Assembly: GCA_963765625.1 (NCBI GenBank)
Contig: CAVXXD010000012.1
Coordinates: forward strand, 418,085 to 482,084
Direction of reading: 5' to 3'
Source: CAVXXD01 sp963765625
GTDB taxonomy: Bacteria > Actinomycetota > Geothermincolia > Geothermincolales > Geothermincolaceae
Length of the DNA: 64,000 nt
In this document: in pieces, positions 17,908-27,573 of the stretch
Position numbering within the stretch: the first letter of the stretch is position 1
Layout of the letters: every line of letters starts with the position of its first letter
Notes under the pieces: model-generated
What the model was told of the DNA's origin: nothing
Database searches by the model: none
Seen by the model: the letters and a program-made list of their open reading frames with translations, nothing else
Made by a program: the position numbers and the translations under genes

Positions 17908-19078
17908 TTAGCAAATCTCTGGTTTGCTAGTTATGCTGACGTCCGCTTCATCTCCGAACAGGCTGTCCTGCAGACGGCGCACGGCGGCCCTGCCGGCTCC
18001 TTCGAAAAGGTGACCGTAAGTGTCCCAGGTCATGTTGGCGGAGGCATGGCCGACGAGGCTCTGGATGGTCTTAACGTTTTCTCCTTGGGAGATGAGCATG
18101 GAGACGTAGCTATGTCTCAATGAATGAAATCCGACCTTTCGCAACCCCGCCAGGTTTCGAGAGGGATCGAGGACGCGCCTTACGACATTCCGTTTATCCA
18201 TCGGCGTGCCCTCGGTTGTAGTGAAGACGAGGTTGTACTCGTTCGTCTCCAGCTCTACCATCTGGCGTAGCTGATGGGCCTTGAGCTCTTCCACCAAGAT
18301 AGGAGGGATATCGATAGTACGCCTTCCGGCCTGAGACTTGGGCGGGAAGAACTTGCCATCATGGTAAGTCTGGCGAATGAATATCCGCCCCGACTCCAGG
18401 TCCACGTTGTCCCATGCCAGGCCCAGGATCTCGCTCTGCCGGCAGCCGGTCAGGCACGCGAACATCAGTAGCGTCTTCCGGCAGGTTGTGAACTCGCGTT
18501 CATAATCCTTGCCCGCTTTGGTTTTAATGCTCCCCCATAACTCATCGAGTTCTTTCGGCCGCTTTGATCAATCGCTTGATCTCTTCCGGCTCAAGGAAAT
18601 CTATCTCGACCTTTATCGCCTTGGGGCCTTTAGTGTAGGCCGCGGGATTGTTGTGGATATATCCGTATTGAATTGCCTTTTCGAATATAGACTTGGTGAT
18701 ACTGATTGCCTTTCTGGCTGTGGTGGGGGAGATGTCTTCTTGAGCAAGGGATACAACGAAGCAGTCAATGTCTTTCGGCGTTATCGCCTTGAGCTTCTTG
18801 TTGCCGAAGGACTTAATGGCACGGTTCGCACATGTTCTATATGAACAGTAAGTCCCGGGCCGGACCTCGACCTTTTTCAGCTCCAGCCATTCATTGGCGT
18901 GGGTTTTGAAGGTGATGTTCTCCGTCTGACGATATGTGCCCTCATAGATGCCTTTCTCAATGTTGGCCTTGATACGCTTGGCGTCTTTCTCCCTGTCGCC
19001 GGCAAGCTGCCAGTGGTGTTTTCCATTGAAGTAATAGACGACATAGTACTTGTCGCCACGTTTACGGATGGTAGCCAT
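17908..19078 (-). CDS. Tyrosine recombinase/integrase, one frameshift
   Basis: Phage-type integrase of about 390 residues, read in two frames. The N-terminal part has the AP2-like arm-binding domain (MATIRKRGDKYYVVYYFNGK) and a SAM-like core-binding domain; the second frame carries the catalytic domain with TGCRQSEILGL (Arg I), HSLRHSYVSML (HxxR) and VGHASANMTWDTYGHL (His, Tyr). One extra base near 18,555 breaks the frame: KAAE is followed by a stop in one frame, while KELDELWGSIKTK continues in the next. The ATG at 19078 has AAGGAGAGGG upstream. It should drive integration at the adjacent tRNA-Val site. Confidence 0.85.
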
Positions 19079-19123
19079 CGCAATCCCTCTCCTTATCAAT
19101 ACCGCCAGAAAAATATGGCGAGT

Positions 19124-20030
19124 CTATTTCAAGCCGCCTTTTCTTACTTTCTCTCTATGCGTCGCTTGCCTCTTCTTGTTTCCGCACTCCTGGTGATGCT
19201 TCCAATTTTTGCTGAGCTTGCTGACATCTTCCCATCTACCGCAGGGCTCATAATCGCATTTCTTATAGCGGCTCTCCCCGGTAAGCGCCTGGAGGAACTG
19301 TACCCAGATGGCGCTGAGCAACGTCTGGGGTTGAAGGTAGGTACGAAACACTCCTTCATCGTCGAGAAGGACCTGGGGGTTTGCCGACATCTCGGCAGGG
19401 AAGGCAAAGCTGTAAGTGTTCAGCTTCTTGTTGACATGTTGCTGCAGCAGTATTCCCAGCCTGGTCTTTACGTCCGCTGACAGGAATCTCTGATACTGGC
19501 TGTTCTTGGACCTGTGGATGGCCAGCCTTTTTGTCGCTTCATCTTTAAAGAAAATAACACCTTTGGAATCATCGATCTTGAACTTATCCTCGAAAGAAGA
19601 GACATCGTTGTTCTGAAGCGCTTCCCAGATGTGCACGGCGGAAGACAGTTCCTCGATTTCGTTTCTCCAAAAGGAGAGGCTCTCAACGAAGATCTCCCGC
19701 TTGTTCGCTAGCCTCACCCAGAGCTCACCGTTGGTCAGCATCCCGTACTTGTTCGCAAATGCCAGTACGCCTTCTTTCCTCCGGGCTCAATTCCGAGAAC
19801 TCCAGGAACAACTTGGTGTTCAGTGACAATAGTCTCTGGGATTCCTTTCTCGCCGGGTCGTCATCAATCGGCACAAGGAATGGCGGCGACGGTGTCGCCT
19901 TAGCGTTCGCGTGCTCAATAGCCGAATGAATAACAGTTGCGTCATCCGTCCAGAAATGGTCCTCGGCTTTTTTCCATATGAAGTTCGTCTGCACGACTTC
20001 CAGGTATTGGAATATTGCCACTCGCCTCAT
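19124..20030 (-). CDS. CGNR-like zinc-finger protein of the integrated element, one frameshift
   Basis: About 300 residues in two overlapping frames. The upstream part (from ATG 20030) ends with ELSPEERR. The downstream part then continues as EGVLAFANKYGMLTNGELW, a motif typical of proteins of this kind, so one base was lost or gained near 19,765. The C-terminus has a CGNR/treble-clef-like finger: CDYEPCGRWEDVS...HHQECGNKKRQATHREK. It lies 45 bp upstream of the integrase in the same orientation and probably acts in DNA binding or regulation of the element. Codon use is AT-richer than in block A. Confidence 0.55.
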
Positions 20031-20070
20031 CTCCCCGGTAACACATAAAGTAACTCGTAATAATATAGCA

Positions 20071-20100
20071 TAACGTTAGATAACATAATAGCATGTTATC
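20071..20100. promoter_or_regulatory. Palindromic operator between divergent element genes
   Basis: GATAACA (20079-20085) and TGTTATC (20094-20100) form a perfect 7-bp inverted repeat with an 8-bp spacer, next to the palindrome TAACGTTA (20071-20078). The AT-rich gap separates the integrase operon from the excisionase gene, a usual place for a repressor or Xis site. Confidence 0.45.
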
Positions 20101-20154
20101 AGAAGTGGTTAATAGGCGCAAGGGTCCGTAAATGAAACGAAAGGAGGTGAGCGT

Positions 20155-20336
20155 ATGGAGAAAAGATATCTGTCACTGCGCAGACGAGTGAGTATTGCGG
20201 CCTCGAACTCTGCTACGTCTACCGGCTCTCCTGCCAGAACCGGCTGCCGGGCAAGATCACGTGGGGAGCGAGGACGATAAGGGTAGACCGGGTCGAGCTG
20301 GATAGGTGGCTCGCGGGAATGATCGATGGACAATAA
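20155..20336 (+). CDS. Excisionase-like helix-turn-helix protein, one frameshift
   Basis: A small gene with an excellent ribosome site (AAAGGAGGTGAG, 5 nt before ATG 20155). Adding one base near 20,188 gives about 60 residues: MEKRYLSLRR, then SEYCGLELCYVYRLSCQNRL, ITWGARTIRVDRVELDRWL, and a stop at 20,334-20,336. This is the layout of MerR-like excisionase DNA-binding proteins (wing GARTIRVDRVELDRWL). The 182-bp span is one base short of a whole frame. It is divergent from the integrase operon and upstream of the replication-relaxation gene, so it probably controls excision. Confidence 0.6.
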
Positions 20337-20377
20337 CGTTTACGCTGATATCGAGTTTAAGGGAGGAATGTACTGCC

Positions 20378-21091
20378 GTGGGTAGCACCAACATCAGATC
20401 AAACAACAAAGAGCTTCTGTACTGGATAGAGAGACACGATTTCGTGACCATCGAACAGGTCGCGAAAATTAAAACCATCACCAAGCAATCGGCATGTGCG
20501 CTGCTAAATCGCTTAGTCGAAGCAGAGCTTTTAGAGAAGTATCGTCCTCTCCCATCGGAGGCATGCCCGTTCTTCTTCTTCGTAACTCCTAAAGCGAAAG
20601 AGGTCATACTGGAATATCATGACGATATTGAGCCCGGAGAACTGATCCTCAGGAGGAAGAACGAAGTAAGCCGAGTCAGTTTAAATAACATCTGGCATGC
20701 CAAGGTGCTAAATGACTATGTCGCGACGTTATTTATGCATTCGTGGCAGAGCAATGAGTTTCCGGGATTGGTCGATTGGTCGAACTCTCGTGAAAGCCAT
20801 TTGTATCTTATGAATGCAAACGAAGCACAATCCCACGGAACCGGTTTGTTTGACAATGGAATTGCTGAAATCGAGTTCTGTTTTGAGATGGATAGAGAGA
20901 CAATGCCACTGACCCGTATTCTTGACAAGTATCGTAAGTATTTCATATTCATGGCCGGTAACAATATTTGGGGTAGTTTCAATGCATATCCAAGAATTAT
21001 GTTTCTTACCCTGAGGAAATGGCGAAGGCGCCGCGCCCTGATGCCGTTTCCACCGTATGATCTCGTGCTGTCGGTTTGTCGCCGGCATTGA
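20378..21091 (+). CDS. Replication-relaxation family protein, 3' end cut at a junction
   Basis: A GTG start at 20378 with GGGAGG 11 nt upstream gives about 237 residues. The N-terminal winged helix (ELLYWIERHDFVTIEQVAKI, SACALLNRLVEAELLEKY) and the middle block with HAKVLNDYVATL and EIEFCFEMDRETMPLTRILD match replication-relaxation proteins of conjugative elements. After YPRIMFLTL the sequence becomes Arg-rich and unlike the family, and DNA from about 21,015 also reads as another gene in a different frame. I think the true gene is truncated at about 21,010 and the last 25 residues are spurious. Confidence 0.65.
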   Translation: MGSTNIRSNNKELLYWIERHDFVTIEQVAKIKTITKQSACALLNRLVEAELLEKYRPLPSEACPFFFFVTPKAKEVILEYHDDIEPGELILRRKNEVSRVSLNNIWHAKVLNDYVATLFMHSWQSNEFPGLVDWSNSRESHLYLMNANEAQSHGTGLFDNGIAEIEFCFEMDRETMPLTRILDKYRKYFIFMAGNNIWGSFNAYPRIMFLTLRKWRRRRALMPFPPYDLVLSVCRRH

Positions 21092-21480
21092 TCGCTTCCA
21101 GTTACCCACGGTGATCGCCCGTGCCGACGATCCTCGGCTCGTGCTGGAGGCACGGCCATGAATGTGCGTGGTCCAGCCAGCCATGGCCGTGGCCCTGGCC
21201 CTGGAGGGTGCGCTGCACTTCCCCGCGGCCTTTGCCATGCTCATGAACAAGGAAGATGGCGTTGACCTGGTTGACGTGTGCCTGGGCGATGCGGCCTTGT
21301 CGGACGGCCTCTTGCGCCAGGTCCGCTTGCCCGGCAATGCCCTGGTGATGGGGATCTCAGCGGCAGGGAGAGGTGGTGGTGCCCCATGGAGACACTACAT
21401 TGCAGTGGGAGATGTGCTTACATTGGTGGGCAGTCCGCTTGCTCTGCCAGGGAGCCGGAGTTCGGCTGCAGGCCGACGAA
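21045..21480 (+). pseudogene. C-terminal remnant of a TrkA-domain (RCK) cation transporter
   Basis: In shifting frames the DNA reads GIDRFQLPTVIARADDPRL (end of a TrkA-N domain) and VVQPAMAVALALEGAL. A TrkA-C domain follows, with LLRQVRLPGNALVMGIS and then GEVVVPHGDTTLQ (frame change) and DVLTLVGSPLAL. RCK domains of this type gate K+ channels or Kef/Nha-type antiporters. The N-terminal part is missing because the block begins here, and at least two frameshifts are present. Confidence 0.6.
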
Positions 21481-21646
21481 GCTTAGCACGGACCTATCGG
21501 GCTGAGCCTCCTCCGCGCGCAGCGATTCGGCCAAGCAGCCCTGCGTTTCACAGCCGTTTCTGCACTGGAATTCAATCGGAAGACCGATTCCTTGGGTCCT
21601 ATCTGGAAAGCGTAGCACCAACTATGTATGATCGCAAGGAGCTCTC

Positions 21647-23945
21647 TTGAGCAGCAACAACCGCGCCTCGGCAAACCATGCACCAGCGGAGATCACTCTG
21701 AGCCGGACTTTGAGCCTCTTCACCATCACCATGATCGGTGTGGGCGGCATGATCGGAGCGGGGATCTTCGTGCTCACCGGAATTGCCGCCGGAGTGGCCG
21801 GTCCTGCGCTGGTGCTGGCCTTCTTTCTCAACGGCTTCGTGACCCTTCTGACGGCGATGGTCTACGCAGAACTGGGCTCCGCATTCCCGGAGGCCGGCGG
21901 AGGCTACCTGTGGGTCAAGAAGGGTTGGGAGGCACGCAGGGCTTTCTGGCAGGCTGGATGAGTTGGTTCGCCCACGCTGTGGCCGGCAGCCTCTATGCCC
22001 TGGGCTTCGGGCGCTTTGCCAGCGAGTTGTGGTCAATGGCCGGTTTTTCCACCTTCGGGCTCTCCGTTCACCAGATGACCCTGGGCTTCATGACTCGGTG
22101 ATTATCATCCTTTTCACCACCCTCAATTGCCGGGGGCGTCGAGACAGGCCTGCGTGCGGCAACATCGTCACTGTGACGAAGATCGTTATTCTGGGACTCT
22201 TCGTTTTCTTCGGTATTGCGGCCATGTCGCGAATCGACGCCTGGCAGACCCGTTTCACAACGGACTTCTTGCCCAACGGCCTCGGCGGCGTATTCGCGGC
22301 CATGGGGCTCACCTTCATTGCCTTCGAAGGCTATGAGATCATTGCGCAGTCGGGCGAAGAGGTGATGGACCGCGCAGAACATCCCTCGGGCGATCTTTGG
22401 CGCCGTCGGCATCGCCGTGACGATCTACCTCCTGGTGCAGCGTTACGGTCATCGGCGCCACCGTAGCGCCGGCCGGCATGAGGTGTTTGAGTACCTGGGT
22501 TCAATGAGAAGAAGTGGCTGTCGTGGAGGTTGCCCAACAGACGTTTCCTTTGGGATCGGGGCACTTGTCCTGCTCTTCAGCGGATTGGTTTCCACCATGT
22601 CGGCACTGAACGCGACCACTTACTCCTCCTCTCGGTGTTTCCTTCGCCATGGGGCGGGACGACAACCTGCCCACCCTCTCTCCCGCATCCACCCTCGGCG
22701 GCACACGCCGCTACGGCAGTCTTCTTCTCCGGCGGGCTGATGATCTCATGGCCTGACGCTGCCCACTCGAGGGCAGTGGCCGCTGCCGCCGATATCATGT
22801 TCCTGCTGCTCTTCCTTCAGGTCAACCTGGCAGTTATGACTCTTTCGCCACAACGCGCCCGAGCTCGATCCGGGCTTCCGCGGTCCCTGGTTCCCGCTAT
22901 TCCGATTATCGCCATCATCTGCAATCGGCTTCTTGCCATCCACCTGTTCAGTTTCAGCCACCAGCCTGGGTACGGCTCTCGCCTGGATCGCGGTCGGACT
23001 GTTGGCCTACTATGCCTATTTCTCCAGGTCGAAGCCATGGAGAGGCCCAAGGAGATCCTGCTGGAGGAGGTTCTGGTCAGCCGCGATTACTCGGTGCTGG
23101 TGCCGGTGGCCAATCAGGAGCAGGCGCGGATCCTGGGCCAGATCGGGCTATTCTGGCCCAGATCATGAGGGGGAGGTGCTGGCCCTGCACGTGGTCGCGG
23201 TTCCGAAGAAGCTGTCCCTGCACGATGGGCGACTGCTGCTCGGAGAAGGCAGAAGGGACCTGGCGGACGGTTATCGAGCAGGCCAAGGCGCGTCGGCGTG
23301 CCTGTCCACAGCGTCATTCGACTGCGGTCGAAGCGTGCCCGATGCCGATACGTAAGACAGCCACGGAGAATGCGTCGGACGTGCTCCTGCTGGGCTGGCC
23401 GGGCCACACGAGATCCAGCGGTCACGTCTACGGTTCAGTCGATTGATGAACTCGTGAACGACCGCCAACCGATATCGCCTCGTTCGCTATCGAGCGAGGC
23501 GGCCCGTGGGCGCGATCCTCGTTCCGGTGGCAGGTGTGGCCCAATAGCCGCGCGCATGTCGATGGCCGTTCAGATGGCCCAGGCAGGAGAGCGAGGGCCG
23601 GCCAAGGTCACCCTGTTGCACGTCGTGCCAGTCGGTACCGGTACGACGCTGCCCTCGTCCGCGCACAACAGGCTTCCATGCCTGTTGACAGGAGTCCAAT
23701 CACGGACGTTGAGACGGATCTGCTGAAGGGACAGCGTAGTGGAGACGATGCTGGCCGAAGCCAGAAGCCGAAGGCTACGACTTGATCGTCGTTGGGGCCA
23801 CCAATGAGCCGCTCTTCAGGCGCTCCTGATGGGCGACATCCCGGAGCGGTTGGCCAGGGGAGCGAAGGTGACCGTCGATCATGTGTCGAAGCACCGCAGC
23901 AGCCGCTGCCCACTCGTTTCATTCGACAGGGAACCGTGTCGGAGT
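21647..23945 (+). CDS. APC-family amino acid permease fused to universal stress protein domains, many frameshifts
   Basis: Patching frames gives a protein of about 765 residues. The start (ATG 21647) encodes an APC transporter: ITMIGVGGMIGAGIFVLTG, AELGSAFPEAGGGYLWVKKG, then MGLTFIAFEGYEIIAQSGEE and ALVLLFSGLVSTMSALNAT. From about 23,040 it becomes soluble: RPKEILLEEVLVSRDYSVLV and GEVLALHVVAVPKKL, then a second unit with AKVTLLHVVPVGTG and GYDLIVVGATNEPLFRRL, both USP-like nucleotide-binding folds. Permeases with C-terminal USP domains are known. I count at least eight frame changes but little amino-acid decay, which points to read errors. Confidence 0.7.
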
Positions 23946-24360
23946 GACTTCCGTCTCTTGACGACACGGTGGCGGGCCGCGAGGCTACGCCAGGATCGAG
24001 AACGGGCTTGCCCCACTCGATCTGTATCTGGTGACCGAACAGCAAGTATTTGCCCCGCAACGCCAAGCTTCTGCTGCCCAGACTGCCTGTGATGATTGGG
24101 TCGGTGCTTCCTGGAGGTAGCCTGGGTCCACGTCCGGTCTCCCGGGCCTGGCGGTGAGAGGGCAAAATGGTTTGCAGTCGGAAGTCCACAGCTTCAGAAC
24201 GCAAAAGCTCAACTAGACTCGCCGCCATTTATCCCCGAGGGTAACGGTGCCGACCAAGGGGACAAAGGTCGCGAGCTGCCCCATCTGAAGCTAGGATGCG
24301 CAGGCCGATTGTCATCGCCGGCACCGAGGCTTCGGCGAACCGACGAATACCTCTCCCTCT
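23946..24360. other. Gap with no gene recognised
   Basis: About 415 bp between the permease-USP gene and the antiporter. No frame gives a familiar protein, and no tRNA, clear promoter or terminator is visible. The indel load here could hide a short gene. Confidence 0.4.
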
Positions 24361-25540
24361 ATGAGGAGCGGCATACCCCGTTTCTTCGTTCATCCGCTGG
24401 CGTTCGCCATCCTCGTCACTGCTGCAAAGGCGGGAGGATGGGTGACCAATGGCTCCACCAGCCGGCGGTGTCGGGCGAGCTGCCAGGCTCGCGTTCTGCT
24501 CTGGACCCAGCGTGCTGAACATGTCGGCTCGCCAATGCTGTCGATTTCCAGGAACCGAACTTGCTGCCCGAACGATCTCGTTGGCCGAGTGCGGTGTGAT
24601 CTGCTTGATGTTCCTGGCACGGCTCGAAATTGATGCGACCGAGACGTCGCGCTGGCAAGGTGCTCGACTCGCTGGTCGGACAGAGGTGTGACATCCCCTC
24701 TTGTCTTCGGATCGCTAACCGGCCTGATTTTTCGGCTATCCGATCGCAGATGCCCTTCTTCATCCGACTGCTACAATCCTGACGTGCACCAGCGCTACAG
24801 CCTACAACCGAACGCTCCTGGAACTCGGCCTGCTCGCAGTCGGGAGGGTCTTAGCCCTGCTGGAGCCGCCGTCGTCGATGATGTTGCTCGGTGATCTTGC
24901 TGTTGTCCATCGTCATCGCGTTTGCCAGTGGTGGTGTCACCTGGGAACAAGTCCCTGATTGTCTACTCAAGGTCGGGCGTCTTCATTTTCCACAGTACTG
25001 GCTGGCTGCTTTGCTGCCGCGGCCGGCCGATCGGGTCATCCAACAGTCAATGAGCGAAGGTCGCGGCTCTGGTTCTGGCGTTAGTCGCTGCGTTGTTTGC
25101 GCGGGCCAGCCGAGGCGGTCGGGGGGCTTGCGGCTATTACCGTCGCGTTCATTGCCGGCGTGGGCTTCGGACGGAACGGCTCGCACCGTGAATTGAGCGA
25201 GCCATCCGTTCCATCGCTTGCGCTCTGCTGGTGCCGGTCTTCTTTGTGGGCATCGGTCTCGTCAGCGCCAATGTCCGGCTCCTGGCGGATCAGAGATCCT
25301 CTTCGCTCTGGTGCTTGTCGTGATAGCCATCCATCCAAGGTGATCGGTTGCGGGTTGGGGGCGAGGCTGGGGGGATTCGCCAATCGTGCAATTGTGCAAG
25401 GGTCGGTGTGGGGATGATCAGCCGGGGCGAGGTGGGGTTGATTGTCGCGGCGGTTGGCGTGCAGGCCAAGCTAATCCAGCCCGAGGTATTCGCCGTCGTC
25501 ACACTCCTGGTGCTGGTAACGACCTGGTCACACCGCCGAC
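24361..25540 (+). CDS. CPA2-family Na+/H+ (Kef-type) antiporter, frameshifted and cut by an IS
   Basis: Pieces in all three frames form a 12-helix cation:proton antiporter: RFFVHPLAFAILVTAAKAGG, QWLHQPAVSGEL, CLMFLARLEID (motif LAGLEID), MILLLSIVIAFASGGVTWEQ, then ITVAFIAGVGFGR, KVIGCGLGARLGGFA, GMISRGEVGLIVAAVGVQAK and LVLVTT. The GxxSRGEV segment carries conserved charged residues of the family. It probably exchanges Na+ or K+ for H+. The frame runs into the IS end at 25,538, right after VTPP, so the C-terminus (perhaps a TrkA domain) is lost. Confidence 0.7.
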
Positions 25541-26815
25541 AAGGGTAGGTTTTTCAGCTGGTGTCCATGACCAGGCCAGGCTTGGCCGGAAAAGTGCGGC
25601 GCCGGAATCGAGCTGGCGAGAACTAGAGCGGCCAGCATACGGAGCTGCCCGGCGTCGCAGGTTACTCAGCGGTGGTGGCTGGTGCCTGCCCGTCTGGCTG
25701 AGTGAGGCTTACAGCTTCTCCCGACTCGGGTGCCAAGATTTCGGTTTTGCTGGCCATGCCGACGAGCATGAGGCTAGCCACGGCAAGTACCAGCCACATG
25801 CGCTCGGTGCGAGCAGGGTCCGTGATTCGGGAGCGCTGCCATTGAAAGCCGCCACGTTTCCGGCGTCCTTGAACCCGCATTCGATCCAGGCTCGGAGCCT
25901 GTACCAGCCGAGATTCCCGCCTGCTTCGGTGGAAGATCCGTCAGGACGAGGCAAGGTTCCCCATAACCGTGGCTCCACGCCGCCAGCAGCGTGCAGGCTA
26001 GCGGTCGATTCCTGAAGCAGGAAACACGGCCGCACCATTGGGTGCCTGGTCCGGGCACCACCGACGACAATCGCCGTTCGATCTTGCCGTGCAGGCGTCG
26101 ATACTTGCCATCGGCATTGATCCGCAGGAAGGGATGCCAACCCTGGTGAACGATGGCTGTGAAGAGCCAACTGCCGTACAGACCCCGATCAGCCGTGACA
26201 ATGACGAGCCAGTCTTGCGGAATGCCGCTCTGGAGCCGAGCCAACAGGCCCAGCCAATGAGGCTTCCAAGCTCCCTGTTCGGCGGCTCTTGTGACCACCC
26301 AAGCCACCGGGATTGCGCAACGGTGATACAGGATGCTCACGGCCAGAACCGTGAACTTGTCACCCAGGTTAGTGGCGTCTATGGCTAACGCCAACCGCTT
26401 GTCACCGGTCGGCCAGAACTCGAGAATCCAGCGGAGAAGTGGGACGAAGCAACTGCCCACGTCCAACTCTACCCGATGCTCTCCCTTTTTGTGAGCCGCG
26501 TCCCAGTACCATTCCCGAAGCCGTTGGCGTACGGTGCTCCAGTCACGAGCGAGCACCTCGCCCAGAAGCGTGGAGACAGCTGTGAGTCCGCAACAACCGG
26601 TCGTCGCGACACCGAAGCTCCACATCGCCAAGACCGTAGCCTGCGGCCGGCTAAGACAGGCGAAGCGAGACGTGACGGTGCAGGACCACTCTTGGAGCGC
26701 CTGGCAATCTCTCAGGGTACACCTCCAACGAGATGCTACCCTAGATTACCATAAACGCCACACTTTGTCACGTGGCACTTCCCAGGGACGACCAAACAAA
26801 AAACCTACCCTTGTC
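25538..26815 (-). mobile_element. IS4-like insertion sequence with perfect 17-bp terminal inverted repeats
   Basis: GACAAGGGTAGGTTTTT at 25,538-25,554 is matched by its exact reverse complement at 26,799-26,815, enclosing 1,278 bp and one transposase gene on the minus strand. No target-site duplication is evident: the left flank is antiporter coding DNA, the right flank is the end of a carotenoid-desaturase-like gene. This suggests deletion or recombination after insertion, or read errors in the flanks. Confidence 0.8.
25662..26631 (-). CDS. IS4-like DDE transposase, one frameshift
   Basis: Transposase with catalytic Asp in LALAIDATNLGDKF, the second Asp in VIVTADRGLYGSWLF, and the Glu region ECGFKD. 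It resumes in another frame as KRGGFQWQRSRITDPARTER, a typical IS4-group YREK/C1 segment, then MWLVLAVASLMLVGM. The frameshift is near 25,870. The open frame continues upstream of the ATG at 26,631 without a stop to about 26,745, so the true N-terminus may be longer. The second frame ends at 25,662. Confidence 0.75.
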
Positions 26816-26860
26816 AGGGGGCCGGGGAGGAGGCCAATATGTTGCCGTACCAAGTATACG

Positions 26861-27359
26861 CTATCCTCGATCAATGGGATTGGAAGAACTGTCCCTGATT
26901 CTGACCCTGACGGCTTGGCCTGGGCGCGGACGCATGTACGGTAGGTCCACGAAGTGAATTGCCTGCATGGGAAATCGGCAGGAGTCGTACTCCTCCTGGC
27001 GAAGATCTCTGAGGAGCATGTTGGCAGCCCCGACGCCGGAGACTACGGTGACCGGCACGCCTGTGGCCATGACGGTGGAGTCGCCACAGCAGTAGAGGTT
27101 CTTCCACTCGCTTCTGGCGTGCAGCCGCTTGAGCATCCCCTGGCCGATCTACTCCTTGGGGCCGCTGTCGAACAGCAAGCTGCCCCGCCAGAACGAGTTG
27201 AATTGGCCGCCTACCTGATCGGCCTGCTCGACGACCAGGACGCGCGCCGGCCTTGGCGAGGAAAACCGCCACGGTGAGACCCGAAAGCCCGCCGCCGACC
27301 ACGATGGCATCGTATCGGATGCGGCTGGCATTGCCAGGTCGCATGGATAGCGTGCTCAT
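26861..27359 (-). pseudogene. Carotenoid desaturase-like FAD oxidoreductase with large internal deletion
   Basis: The N-terminus has the dinucleotide motif YDAIVVGGGLSGLTVAVFLA and, after a frame change, VLVVEQADQVGGQFNSFWRG and LLFDSGPK. Only about 10 residues later the C-terminal signature of phytoene desaturase/CrtI-type enzymes appears: GMLKRLHARSEWKNLYCCGD, STVMATGVPVTVVSGVGAAN. The intact family has about 500 residues; about 350 from the middle are missing, so the product would be inactive. The ATG at 27,359 is a plausible start. It lies downstream of the GT2 glycosyltransferase on the same strand. Confidence 0.65.
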
Positions 27360-27573
27360 CACTGCCGCGACTCGTAGACGCACTCGACTAGCAGTGTGTT
27401 GTCTGGTGTCTCTGCCTGGAAGGACGCCGGAACCCAGAAGGGCGGGGACAGGCGCCGCATTAACAGGTCGTTGACGACGCGCCCCCGACCGACGTCTCGC
27501 CGGAACCGAAGAGGGCGACAGGCCCGGGCTCTGGTCCAGGGCCTAGGATTCATTCTGCGCTGGGCTGGGTCTG
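27360..27573 (-). pseudogene. Possible truncated glutamine amidotransferase-like fragment
   Basis: In two minus-strand frames this gap reads PVALFGSGETSVGG and VVNDLLMRRLSPP. That resembles the start of a Chloroflexota family of class I glutamine amidotransferase-like proteins (LFGSGETS...LLRRLSPP). After about 45 residues the similarity stops and the desaturase-like gene begins. The call rests on two short motifs only. Confidence 0.25.

Noticed and set aside
17732..21010. Complete prophage
   Set aside because: Only integration, regulation and replication-type genes are seen; no capsid, tail, terminase or lysis genes.
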